From assembly GCA_001466705.2 (NCBI GenBank), contig LATX02000041.1:1-37892 (forward strand): a stretch of DNA of 37,892 bases, written 5' to 3'. Numbering within the stretch: position 1 is the stretch's first letter; each line of letters begins with the position of its first letter. A model generated the notes under the pieces. The model had not been told where the DNA came from. It searched no databases and worked only from the letters and a program-made list of their open reading frames with translations. This document shows, one piece after another, positions 11,047 to 22,285 of the stretch. The position numbers were made by a program, and so were the translations under genes. The stretch comes from Moniliophthora roreri. Taxonomy: Eukaryota > Basidiomycota > Agaricomycetes > Agaricales > Marasmiaceae.

Positions 11047-11792
11047 NGATTTAGGATTATAAAACAATTATGTGTTCTATGGCAAGCCCGAGGTTAATGA
11101 TAGAGCATTCCTGACTCAGATGATGCTGCAATACTACAGATGCCATTTCTGTTGTCATTTGATGGCATTATCCTAATCTCATAGTCATTGCATTGTCAAA
11201 TAGGCAGACCTGTTGGTCACATCATGAATAAAGAGCAAGCAAGGAGAGCAGGAGGTGAAGCTGAGATCTGAGATCCAGCTAGTCAAGACAACCTAAGCCC
11301 TGTGAACCTCAAGGCATCAATCTGCTTGAAAGTGTGCTACTGAGTTATGTGCTTGATTTTTCCTTTTCAATTTTTGACTACAAAGTGTCACTCCAAAATT
11401 GAACTTTGAAACAGCTACTACCAATTTCTATTTATTGATGCAGCATGCAAGTGACAAGTCCCATCAAAATTTCAACATACGAGATGAGGAATTAATCTAG
11501 AATGCTGTGTTAGCCAGATCTGTTACGACAAAATTTTGATTCTCGATGTGACTGTTGAACATTTGCCATGTGTGAGTCGCTATGTGAGATGGTACATGCT
11601 TCTTCAACCTCAGAATCACAGTTTTGACCCTCAGCCACAGCGCCAAAATTTATTTGCCTTCCTGCCTCACCATCTGCATCATCAAAATTTTGCTGCTCCA
11701 GCCAAGGATCAAAATCCTGGAGCGCTTACTGCTCATGTTCTTATTCCTACCCTTCATGTGGCAAATTTTTGATCCTCAGCAGGAGCACCGAA

Positions 11793-12068
11793 ACTATGAA
11801 GGGTGACTACCCGATCAACTCGGTGCTTGCATAGTTTGATACTGGGTGCGAGCAACAAAATATTGAAGGAACTGGTTATCTTGTTGCCTACAAGCAGGGA
11901 GAGGACAACAAAATAATGGCGCTCAACAGGTAATGAAATTCTATTTGTACATAGCCACGCTATACAGAGGACCTGAACAAAACTTTGAGCCTCAGGTCCA
12001 GGCAATAACTGTAAACAATAAAACGATGCAATGGACGGAGTGTGGACTTCAAAGTTTTGGAGCTACAT
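11793..12068 (-). repeat. Right terminal inverted repeat of the 1.3-kb element
   Basis: It matches the reverse complement of 10771-11046. It ends ...GGAGCTACAT ten bases before duplicated block gamma starts. Confidence 0.85.
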
Positions 12069-12077
12069 TCTGTGTTG

Positions 12078-13250
12078 AGTTGTCTGCCAACGGCCTACCG
12101 GTACATTACCTTTCTTATCATTCCTATACTAACCTCACTCTCAGAGAAAACCTCGAATGCGAAAAGACCATCATGCAAGATGCATGCTATCTAACACCTT
12201 TGGCATTCTGCTAGAAGATGAAATGCTCTACAAGGATGAAAAATAATGTGTTTCATATGTTGTATGGGATGTTGTCCAGCTTTTGCGCAAAACCAGTCAT
12301 ACAGGAGTTTAAGAGATTGTCTTCATCACCAATATTAAGAGTTATGCAGGAGATCGAGTATGTACAGCTCCTTTTTACCCTAATTTAGGATCTGGGAGCT
12401 GACCATTGAATGTTGTCTAGCTGGACACCTTCAGAGACCCATATCCTGTGATGCTATTGTTGAAAAGTTATCTGAGGGCCTACGTATCTGATGATGTTGT
12501 CTTTGATCAATGTTGAGTCATACAAATGTAGCTTGAAAATGACTTTGTAGGATTTCAAAGTGGGTGATGATTTCGGAGAAATGGGAAGTAGGGGTCCGGA
12601 ATTCATATGAGAGCGATAGTAGCTGCCATCGGTTGCAATGGTATCCATTCCAGACCAGCCACTTGATTCACTACCTCTAACCGCCGCTGCAGCCTGCCAA
12701 CCCTTTCCTCTAGTATTCGGTGCTTCTTGTGTCCAGGGTACATCATGACATCAAAAGAGTTGTTCATTGGTGCCTGATTCAGCACCCAGGTGCCTTTACC
12801 AGTATGGTAGTGTGATCCCAGAGGAGATGGTGGAAGATTTGGGCTGTTCGCATGAGTTGGGTCTTGTCCAGGAAGATAGGTATCTGAAGGTGATTCTTCA
12901 AGGGTGCAAAATGAGATATCCAGCAAAGCAATGTTTCTTATAAGTTTGTCCTGGTTCAGCATTGTAGGATTATGATAAGGAAGCAATATACACACCTCGA
13001 CGTAGGTATCTGTCAGCAAGAATGGTATCATCTTGAATTTGATAGAGTTCTAGTTGAAACTTCCCGTAGAAGCACGTTGAAATAATCAGTGAAATGAACG
13101 CAGAATCTTTATATGGATCTTACCTGTAGGACATGGGTGCAAGGTCTGCCTCGTTGATGTCATTGTAAAGAGCAAAGAGACACCTTGAGCGCGACATGTG
13201 CATGGTCCACAGACCAAAGTTTCAGACTTTGTCATCGTCTGAGATGGCGA
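12078..13250 (-). pseudogene. Decayed gene block, copy gamma (unidentified)
   Basis: It is a direct duplicate of 7913-8983 that extends further right, as copy alpha does. The longest minus-strand open piece is 142 residues (12603-13031) and joins parts that are frame-split in copy beta, including LNQDKLIRNIALLDISFCTL, LPPSPLGSHYHTGKG and EERVGRLQRRLEVV. A splice-like GTAAGA follows an exon-like run near 13130. Many differences from copy beta are CG to TG or CA. I do not recognise the family. Confidence 0.45.
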
Positions 13251-13749
13251 ACACTTTTCTCTGTCAACGTCTACGAACGCCTCGATCTAAGATGGTGAGT
13301 TGGCCGATGTGGACTTTCCGCTGGATATGCACCATTCCTCGTCTTTTGCGTCATATGCGATTGGTAACTCAACTGTATCTTTGGTGAATGTCTTGACGAG
13401 GTACATTTTACGCTTTGCTCACTCTGATTCATGATAATACTGATGCAGAAACTGTATAAATGGGACTCGTACCTTTCCTAATACATCTCCAACCTCTCTG
13501 ACCGAGCTGGTCATTTCGAGCCATTCAAGAGCTTTGGCAAACATCTCACTACCTCCAATGCACCTAGCGACGGCAGTGCCAACAATTGATATGGAAACAA
13601 GCAGACAAGGTATCACATTCCCACCCGATAGAATTGCCCAAAAAGGTGTAACAGGGCACCAAGAAGATGAATTCTTGTTAAAACTCAGACTTGTGAAAAA
13701 GCAAAGACATGGCACCCAGGCGCAGTTGATATCACCATCGGTTCATGCG
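13251..13749. other. CpG-retaining stretch, possible continuation of block gamma
   Basis: On the minus strand an open run reading VELPIAYDAKDEEWCISSGK (near 13330-13390) looks coding. It could be an upstream exon of the gene relic in block gamma, but no complete gene model can be drawn. Nothing else is identified here. Confidence 0.3.
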
Positions 13750-14000
13750 TGATGCTTCCTTGCACTTGACGTCAACGAAGTTGAATGGCTTCTCCCTCGA
13801 GCAGCAGCTCAAGACCCACACCATCACATCTCTGGCACTCCCTGCTCCTCATAACTATGATTAGTCTCTTAGACCCCCAGCCAGTAACCGAACAAGGATG
13901 TTTTTCGCCCAATTTCTGCTTCACCACAGTCATCACAGACACAAGTAATACAATAACTAATCTATCTAGTTTAGTATAGTACAGGTACAGTGCTTCAACA
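13750..14000 (-). repeat. Probable 3' LTR of the copia element (about 250 bp)
   Basis: On the minus strand it starts TGTTGAAGCACTG directly after a polypurine tract and could end at ...GGAAGCATCA, giving TG...CA ends. The start is well supported by the polypurine tract; the other end is a guess. No second copy is found on the 5' side of the element, where a different LTR-like sequence lies. It keeps more CpG than the copia interior. Confidence 0.45.
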
Positions 14001-14011
14001 CTCCCCCTCAC
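14001..14011 (-). other. Polypurine tract
   Basis: Minus strand GTGAGGGGGAG immediately precedes TGTTGAAG. It is the primer site for plus-strand DNA synthesis in LTR retrotransposons and lies ~30 bp after the end of the RNase H frame, as is usual for copia elements. Confidence 0.6.
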
Positions 14012-14042
14012 TAAGTTTGTGATAAACTTTGTAGTGATTGAG

Positions 14043-14677
14043 CTATATGGAGGAATCAGTCTTAAAGAATGTAAGGCCAAGAAATTCTCTGTGGTGTTGA
14101 AATTTATCCCAAGGTAAATTCTTCACTATAAGACCCATGGGTTGTTGATTTGTAGAGATGAAGAATACTTCAACTTTTTTCTTGGCAACACATTCTTGAA
14201 TATGGTGATATTTTATATCAATGTGCTTCATTCGTTTTTCAGTAACTTGATTTTTACTGATGAAGATAGCACCTTGATTATCACTAAGCAATGGTAGTTT
14301 TGTTATAGGATATTTTTGATTTCAGAGAATAGGTTTATTATCCATTTGATCTGTCTAGCACAGTCAGATAAAGCCATATATTCAGCTTCAGTACTAGATA
14401 ATGCTATGGATTTCTGTTTCTGTGAAACCCAGAAGACTGGAGCACAAGCAAAGTTAATGAGATAATGTGTCTGTAAGACTCTAGTGTCTTCATCTGTAGC
14501 CCAATCAGAATCGGCATATGCTATGAAACCTTGTTCTCCCGACTTGTCTTTATAAGTAAGAGAATATTTGTGGGTTCCAATTAGCTATCGAATGATGTAT
14601 TTCACTTTGTTGAGATGTTCCTGAGTAGGATTTGTCCCATACTGTGAAAGTTTGATGACCGGAAATGTAATATCTGG
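14043..14677 (-). pseudogene. copia RNase H domain, broken
   Basis: The frame resumes after element A with PDITFPVIKLSQYGTNPTQ, the usual start of the region after the reverse transcriptase. It continues through FIAYADSDWATDEDTR (catalytic Asp region), KSIALSSTEAEYMALSDC (Glu region) and DNQGAIFISKNQ (Asp region) to KHIDIKYHHIQE. A stop near 14590 and frame changes near 14290-14330 break it. The domain degrades the RNA strand of the RNA/DNA hybrid during reverse transcription. Confidence 0.8.
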
Positions 14678-14681
14678 TCAA

Positions 14682-16432
14682 TAATATGTCGAACCTAGAA
14701 AAGACCCACTTTTCTTCATTTTACACTACTTTTGGATCGGAAGACTTTAATATGACATGAGATAACAGGTAACAAGGACTAGAGTGAGCCCAGTCTGCTA
14801 GTCATTGCCTTAGAGAAGCTATGGAACCTTGGAAAGTACGACAAGCTATGTGATACGCTATACAGAGGTGTCAAAGCTGTACTTTCTGACTTATCTATGT
14901 ATCAGATCCAAAACGGATCACTCCTGAAACCTGTAGGGAACCTAACTATGGCCCAATGAACGCATTGGCTAGTTAACCAAGCTCTCAAAGTGCTATCAAT
15001 GGGATTTTAATTTCTATTTTACTTTTCTATGACATCTGTGAAGTGCAAGCTGCAGTCAAACAGTACAGAGGTACTTAGAGGAGACATTAAAACAGAATGG
15101 CGACTTAGAACAGGAATGATCATAGAACGATCATCCTCCGAAGTCAATATACAGATCAAAGTCAAAGCAGGCGATCTCTTAATAAAGAGTGCACTAGCAG
15201 CTAAACAATATGAGATAAACTAACTAGGTACAAAGTCAGCTCAGAAAGAAAGAAATCACTTCCGAAGGACATCCACTACCTACAGACAGATACAATGAGA
15301 AGCAGAAGAATATCTAACACATGAGGAGTTCTAAATAAGACTGAGCATGCATTGTTGAAGGAGATAGGAACAGTAACAGCGTGTTCCAAACTTGGAAACT
15401 TTGGCATCTAGGCCTCTGCCGATGTGTGAATACTACAAAGGGAAATGCTGTCAAGAGACGGGACAGATACAGTCATCTGCTCATAGATACCCAACTTAGA
15501 AAAGAGAAAATACAAATTATAGAATCTAGAACACCTGGAAACGTAGATACCCACATGGATATGGTCGGATACCCTAGTGGCCAGACTCTGTGACATCTGA
15601 GTATTCCCTCTTTTAGTGTCTCAGTCACTTGTTTATCATTTTCTGAATTATTGGACATTATTTATAATTTTCTGTAGAATATATTCTTTGGACCGTATAT
15701 AAGGACAGCTAGATATTCGTACCTACTCAAGTAACTCTGCCCCCTCTGATTGTGAATACATGATGAGTTTGTTTGGTGTATAAATTTGTGTGCCATTCCA
15801 GTTTTGCTTCCTCACTACAGGCTCTGAAGATTGGTCCTGAGTGACTCCAGAGAGATAGAAATCTGATAACAAACTTGCATTGTAAGAGATAAGAGTAACA
15901 TCTTGAGTGCATTATAGCACTTTTCTAAGAGAAACTTTACACCAAGAAGGAGCCTTGGGCACTTGGAGTGTGGCCTGTGTGTGTATCAGGTTGTGACACA
16001 CTTAGAGTCTTAGCAAGAGGTGTGCCTGTGCTGAGCTCTTTGTAGAAATTGGTCTAGGACCTTTTCCAGTACACTGTGTGCTGTAGTTATCTTGAAGAAG
16101 TCTTGAACTCCATAGGGTCAGACTATATCGGCTATCAAGTCTTTGTATGGGACTGTAGCTCTTGTGTTTGTGCTTTGTGCACCGTGTTCTTTGTGTTTTG
16201 TGTGTGTGTTTGCCCAATAAACCCATTTTAAATTCACCTATACTCTTCTGGAGGTGAACACTGTGAAGTAGAACACTTCAATAAGAGAGAATCAACCTAG
16301 CTAAGAGTTTTGTTGGCATTCTAAGTGTGGTAACTCTGATCACATTGATCCACACTTGCATAACAACTGAGTTAGACTTTTGGAGGTTATCTTTTTGAGT
16401 AGTTTTCCACTAGTCTTATCTTAGACAAATTA
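14682..16432 (+). mobile_element. Element A, copy 2, inserted in copia RT/RNase H junction
   Basis: Complete copy of 1751 bp with ends TAATATGTCGAACCTAG and ...TTATCTTAGACAAATTA, which match as an imperfect inverted repeat over ~15 bp. The TATA box TATATAAGG is at 15696-15704 and AATAAA at 16216-16221, 520 bp apart as in an LTR. The 127-codon ORF begins at 15029 but stops after 64 codons. The flanks are TCAA (14678-14681) and TTGG (16433-16436). Both derive from TCGG by C-to-T or G-to-A changes, and one TCGG restores the copia frame ...LGT-R-PDI. Confidence 0.85.
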
Positions 16433-16436
16433 TTGG

Positions 16437-17069
16437 GTACCTAAGCATAGATATAGAAGTGATCCAATCACTGATTGGAATTGGGATCTAATTGTAGAGT
16501 TCGCTTCTCCTTTATTAGCCATAGGTTTATAACCAGCAGGTAATGGAGTACGAGTAGCATTGGCGTTTTCCATACTGAAGCATTTGATGATTTTCTTGAG
16601 ATAGTCACTTTGATCAAGTGATAAAGTACGTTGCTTTCGATCTCGAGTAATCCACATTTGTAGGAATTCTCTAGGTTCACCTAAATCTCTACATTCCCAT
16701 ATTTTCATGAATTCTTTCTTCTTTGATGTAAGAAGGCTAGAATTGGAACCCATGAAAATTGCATCATCTACATATACAATGGCAATGATTATATCATTTC
16801 CACATATGAAGTAATATACACCAGCGTCTGATATGCAGTGCTTAAATCCTAGCTTAGCCATGGATTTAGTGCATTGGTACCACCATGATAGAGAGGCTTG
16901 TTTTAAACCATATAATGCACAGCGTAATAACCAAACTTTATTTGAACCTTTGACGAATCCTTGTGGTTGTTCCATATATATCTCCTTGTCAAGTTCGCCA
17001 TAGAGAAAGGCTGTTTTGACATCTAGCGCTTGGATATCCCAATCCTCAAGAGTGGCTAGTGCAAGTAAT
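16437..17069 (-). pseudogene. copia reverse transcriptase core segment
   Basis: A 633-bp piece of the reverse transcriptase lies between two A elements. It reads from VLLALATLEDWDIQALDVKT (first catalytic Asp in the ALDVKTAF motif) through LYGLKQASLSWW to the YVDDAIFMG catalytic motif and GSLLYLCLGT. The frame is open throughout apart from the A insertions at each end. The enzyme would copy the element RNA into DNA; the catalytic aspartates are still present, but the gene is split. Confidence 0.9.
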
Positions 17070-17073
17070 ACGT

Positions 17074-18827
17074 TAATTTGTCTAAGTTAGGACTAGTGGA
17101 AAACTACCCAAAAAGATAACCTCCAAAAGTCTAACTCAGTTGTTGTGCAAGTGTGGATCAATGTGATCAGAGTTACCACACTTAGAATGCCAACAAAACT
17201 CTTAGCTAGGTTGATTCTCTCTTATTGAAGTGTTCTACTTCACAGTGTTCACCTCCAGAAGAGTATAGGTGAATTTAAAATGGGTTTATTGGGCAAACAC
17301 ACACACAAAACACAAAGAACACGGTGCACAAAGCACAAACACAAGAGCTACAGTCTCATACAAAGACTCAATAGCCGATATAGTCTGACCCTATGGAGTT
17401 CAAGACTTCTTCAAGATAAATACAGCACACAGTGTACTGGAAAAGGTCCTAGACCAATTTCTACAAAGAGCTCAGCACAGGCACACCTCTTGCTAAGACT
17501 CTAAGTGTGTCACAACCTGATACACACACAGGCCACACTCCAAGTGCCCAAGGCTCCTTCTTGGTGTAAAGTTTCTCTTAGAAAAGTGCTATAATGCACT
17601 CAAGATGTTACTCTTATCTCTTACAATGCAAGTTTGTTATCAGATTTCTATCTCTCTGGAGTCACTCAGGACCAATCTTCAGAGCCTGTAGTGAGGAAGC
17701 AAAACTGGAATGGCACACAAATTTATACACCAAACAAACTCATCATGTATTCACAATCAGAGGGGGCAGAGTTACTTGAGTAGGTACGAATATCTAGCTG
17801 TCCTTATATACGGTCCAAAGAATATATTCTACAGAAAATTATAAATAATGTCCAATAATTCAGAAAATGATAAACAAGTGACTGAGACACTAAAAGAGGG
17901 AATACTCAGATGTCACAGAGTCTGGCCACTAGGGTATCCGACCATATCTGCGCAGGTATCTACATTTCCAGGTGTTCTAGATTCTATAATTTGTATTTTC
18001 TCTTTTCTAAGTTGGGTATCTATGAGCAGATGGCTGTATCCATCCCGTCTTGTGACAGCATTTCCCTTTTCTAGTATCTGCACATCAGCAGAGGCCTAGA
18101 TGCCAAAGTTTCCAAGGTTGGAACACACTGTTATTGTTCCTATCTCCTTTGACAATGCACACACAGTCTTATTTAGGATTTCTTGCATGTTAGATATTCT
18201 TCATATGTCTCATTGTATCTGTCTGTAGGTAGTGGATGTTCTTTAGAAGTGATTTCTGTCTTTCTGAGCAGTCTTTGTATCTAGTTCGCTTATCGCGTAT
18301 TGTTTAGCCACTGGTGAATTCTTTATTAAGAGATCGCTTGCTTTGACTTTGATCCATATATTGACTTCGGAGGAGGATCATTCTATGATCGTTCCTGTTC
18401 TAAGTCGTCTTTCTGTTTTGATGTCTCCTCTAAGTACCTCTGTACTGTTTGACTGCAGCTTGCACTTTGCAGATGTCATAGAAAAGTAAAGTAGAAGTTA
18501 AAATCCCAATGATAGCACTTTTGAGAGCTTGGTTAACTAGCCAATGCATTCATTGGGCTATAGTTAGATTTCCTACAAGTTTCGGGAGTGATCCGCTTTG
18601 GATCTGATACATAGATAGGTCAGAAAGTACAGCTTAGACACCTCTGTATAGTGTATCATATAGCTCTTTGTACTTTCTAAAGTACCACAGCTTCTCTAAG
18701 GCAATGACTAGCAGACTGGGCTCACTCCAGTCCTTATTATCTGTTATCTTGTGTCATATTAAAGTGTTCTGATTCAGAAATAGTGTAAAATGAATAAAAG
18801 TGGGTCTTTTCTAGGTTCAACATATTA
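17074..18827 (-). mobile_element. Element A, copy 3, inserted in copia RT
   Basis: Complete copy of 1754 bp, inverted relative to copy 2. On the plus strand it starts TAATTTGTCTAAG and ends CTAGGTTCAACATATTA. The flanks are ACGT (17070-17073) and ATGT (18828-18831), a 4-bp target duplication with one CpG-to-TpG change. Keeping one ACGT restores the copia frame FETVH-VLLALA. The internal ORF is interrupted. Confidence 0.9.
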
Positions 18828-19258
18828 ATGTGAACAGTTTCAAAGCATACTACAGGAGAGAATAATTCGTCATAATCTATTCCTCCGACTTGTGAGAAAC
18901 CTTTTGCAACAAGTTGTGCCTTGTAACGGCCATCTGTTTTGATGTCAAAAACCCATCTGGATTTTATAGCTTTTCAACCTTGAGGTAAATCTACAAGTTT
19001 ATAGACATTTCGTTCTTGTAGTGATTTGAGTTCGTCATGACATGCAGCCATCCATTTCTTCTGTTCATCTTTTGACAGAGTAAGGATATCTTTATATTGC
19101 CATTGACATACGTTGTCAATAGACAATGCTGATGCCATAATGTAATCAAGGTAACTAACTCTCCCTTCCTGAGAAAGAATTTGTACATAATTGACCATTT
19201 CATTGTCAGTCTGAGGTGGAGTTCGATCAATGTCAATTTGATTATGATCTTGTTCCAT
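18828..19258 (-). pseudogene. copia reverse transcriptase, N-terminal part
   Basis: It contains the usual copia sequence upstream of the catalytic core: KKWMAACHDELKSLQERNVY, SRWVFDIKTDGRYKAQLVAK and GIDYDELFSPVVCFETV. A TGA stop interrupts at 18976-18978, where an arginine CGA codon is expected, which is a CpG-to-TpG change. It ends at the target duplication of A copy 3. Confidence 0.85.
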
Positions 19259-20014
19259 TTCATCCTTGTTTGACTGTTGGATTTGATGTTCAGCAGGTGG
19301 AATTTCCTGCTCATGGTCACGACTACTACCTTGTATGAATTCTTGATCAGGACTTTCATCTTGATCATTAGAATCAGGTAAGTTATTATATGTACATAGA
19401 CATAGTCTATCTCAGATAGGCATATGACCCATAGTGTCTCCATACCGCTGTAGTACATGAGTCTGTCTTTTAGGATGGCTTTGTTGATGTTGACTTGGGT
19501 CAAACATCTGTACCCTTCATCACATTCTCCTGTTAATATTATTTATTTCAGGATTTATTGGGTTTTGTAGTGGTGCAGTATTTTTGGGTCATGATTGATT
19601 CTCACCATCATTCTGGTTATGATGATGATCCACAGGATCATTACCTCTATTGGGATGATTAGGTTGAGGGAAATCAGGATGATCGTCATCATCATCATTT
19701 CCTCCCTCTTGATTGTGATTTTGATGATCGTCATCATCATTATCAGATCTTGGTCAATTAATACCAGTAAAAGGAATAGATAAGATTCTGTTGGTTGATT
19801 GTAAGGTTTGATCAACTGAGTCAGACGAATATGGAAAATCTTCTTCATCAAAGTCTGCCTGGGCAGCCGTAAATATCATCTTATCCTGTTGCATAAACCA
19901 ATATCCTTTAGTATTAGGAGCGTAATCTAGGAATGTCATATGTTCCATTTTCTTTGAAAGTTTGTTCTTGTGTTGTTCTTTATGAATGAAGACATATGCT
20001 GAACATTCTGGTGT
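19259..20014 (-). pseudogene. copia linker between integrase and RT, degraded
   Basis: An acidic, low-complexity linker rich in Asp, Asn, His and Gln (for example near 19620-19760, runs of GAT/GAC/CAT codons). At its N-terminal side it includes TPECSAYVFI and LDYAPNTKGYWF, a normal copia integrase C-terminal segment. There are several stops, among them TGA at 20015-20017 where a tryptophan is usual. Confidence 0.75.
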
Positions 20015-22108
20015 TCAGAAATAAGAAACATCAGGTACTTTCTTACTATAGATTTTGGTTGGAGTTTTCCAATCTAAGTGTTTGTTAGAAGTGCAATTAT
20101 ATACATGTACAGTGTTATTCATCATGAATTCCCACCAAGACTGTGGTAAGGAGGCATGATTGTGGAATTTTTCTGCTTTTTCTGCAAGAGTATGAATTGA
20201 GCATTTGATTCTTCCTTGCTGTTGGTGTATATATGGAGCTGAGTTATGCATTTGAATTCCATTATCTTTGAGATATGTTTGGAACTCATTTCCAAAAAAT
20301 TCTCCACCATGATCAGTTTGAACATATTTTATTATTTTACCAGTCTGCTTTTTGGTTAAGGCATGAAAGCATTTGAAACTGGTAAGTGTTTCAAATTGAT
20401 TCTTAGTTTGTTGATGATAAATCCATCCCACTGATGAATGGTCATCAATCAGAACTAATATATAGCAATTTTGGTGGTAAGAATTAATAGGAAACTCCTT
20501 AATATCCATGTGAATAAGTTCTAGGATATTATCTTTACGCTTTTGAGAACTATGGTAAGGTTTGAATGCTGTTCCTCCTTCAGCACATCCCTTACACAAG
20601 GACTTTTTAGATCCTTGTTTCTCAATGGAAAATCCTTTGCAGTATTTCATACAGTTTGTCAATACATAATAAGGTATATGACCAAATCTGTTATGAGCAA
20701 TTACAGGATCAGTTGATTTAATCTTGAAAGCAAAAATGGTAATTGCTTCATCTTGTTTAACAGAAGAAGCATGTAGGTATGTGTACCCATCTCTTTCTGG
20801 TTTTGCAAATAGCGACATAAAGAGTTTACCATTTGCTTTCGTAATTATAGACATTTCTGGGAACGGATATTTGATATCATAACTATTTATGATATATTTA
20901 TTCCCAGCTAGAAGTCTATGATTTGCTTTAGGCCAATAGAACACCAGATAAAGTTTGACCATATGGGTTTCTCCAAGTGAATTGGTATGATGAATGATTA
21001 CAGTTCCTTGGTGAATTATGACATCCGATCCAGTGACACCAATTATCTGCTTGGGTCCTGTAGGAATCTCATTTAACTCAAGGAAATCGGACTTAAGGGG
21101 TGTTATGTGATTGGTTGCAGCAGTATCAAGAGCCCATTCAATTGTTTGTGGTTCTACAGATACAACATTTTTATCACTAATTTTAGCCATCATACATTGT
21201 ACAATGTTACTATTTACAGAGGTAGAAAGAAATTGTTCATTGAGTGCTGATGATTGCTTGGAATCAATGTTTGTTTGTAATGATTTGTTAGTGATGCTGC
21301 TCTTAAGATCAATTTGATCATACCAATCATAATAGTCCACTTCGTTTATGATGTAATCATTATAATTTTCATCCCAATCTTCTTTGTCAAAGTCTCCTGT
21401 ATTCAGGTTCCTCTCTCCATTTTTCCCTTGAGAATTTCCTTCTTCATCAAGAGGAACAACATCTGCAATATTGATCTTCTCAGAAGATTCAATACAAGCT
21501 TGGACATTTGAGGAACCTTGAATAAACTCAGGTACTTCCAGTTGAGGATTATTGACCGTTATGGAAGTAATGTTTATTCCTAGATCTGGCATAACTGGTT
21601 TTGAAGGTAGTGATGGTGCCTCTATATCTATATTGGGAACCTCAAGAGTATCTCCTTTAAGGTAGTAAGGAGTTTGAGGTTGAACAGGTTTAGATTGGAA
21701 GAGTTTTTTGTCCCCAAAGTGTTCTTTAACCAGATTACAGGCTTTCTGTTTGGTGATTTTCCTAAAAGTGTTTTCCCCAACATTGAATTCATAAGGAGGT
21801 GGAGTCAATTCTTTGCCAAATTGGAACATTTTGTCACCAATTTTAACTTGTAGCATAAGATTAGACTGGATTATGGAGAAGCATTTGGAAATATTACCAA
21901 AGAAGTCTTTTGTAGATTGCCAGTTCTTTTCCAATTCTTTTTGTATTGCTGCTGATTCTTCCTTAGTTTTGATCCAAATATCATCAGCTATAGTTGCTGA
22001 TTGATATGGTCTTTTCTCCATTCGTTTGTCTATGACATCAGGGTGTTTAGCTTGGCAGGCCAGTGAATCACATCTGTGTTTGGCAGCTAATCTCTTGTTC
22101 TGGAACAT
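20015..22108 (-). pseudogene. copia gag C-term, protease and integrase
   Basis: A 697-codon frame. The aspartic protease motif LDTAATNHITP lies near residue 330. The zinc-binding integrase start has AHNRFGH, then CKGC near residue 505. The core has HMDIKEF (first Asp) and VQTDHGGEFFG (second Asp). The third catalytic residue, Glu, is Lys (codon 20204-20206) in GRIKCSIHTLAEKA, and the neighbouring residue is Cys where Arg is usual. Both are G-to-A or C-to-T type changes. Integrase joins element DNA to the host chromosome, so this one cannot work. The frame ends at a TGA in place of Trp. Confidence 0.9.
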
Positions 22109-22285
22109 TTGGGCAATCTTCTTTCACTGTTCCTGAAGTTCCTTCTTGGACTTCTTAACAATAGGACGATCTTGGGGTTTATTAGGAAGCATTGCATTCC
22201 AAGAATTTTTGGGATTAAGGGAATCCCAAGCTTCATTGTTTCTTTCCTTGTTCAACTATGTTTTGGCATATTCTTTCTCCTTCTT

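Larger units (their letters stand above)
10771..12068. mobile_element. 1.3-kb element with ~275-bp terminal inverted repeats
   Basis: The left arm (10771-11046) and right arm (11793-12068) are inverted copies of each other with few differences. The outer end of both reads ATGTAGCTCCAAAACTTTGA inward. The ~745-bp interior has no sizeable ORF and contains the 'n' at 11047, exactly at the inner edge of the left arm. No clear target duplication is seen, and the two flanks belong to different contexts (a SAM-like ORF on the left, gene block gamma on the right). It is a non-autonomous foldback or long-TIR element; the superfamily is not determined. Confidence 0.75.

Noticed and set aside
14680..16434. 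Element A as an intron, because its removal restores copia frames exactly
   Set aside because: Ends are not GT...AG, copies occur in both orientations and outside genes, and the flanks are better explained as a decayed 4-bp duplication.
17074..18827. Element A as a piggyBac-type element (TTAA on both sides of copy 3)
   Set aside because: Only copy 3 shows TTAA on both sides; other copies have other bases there, and the inferred empty copia site lacks TTAA.
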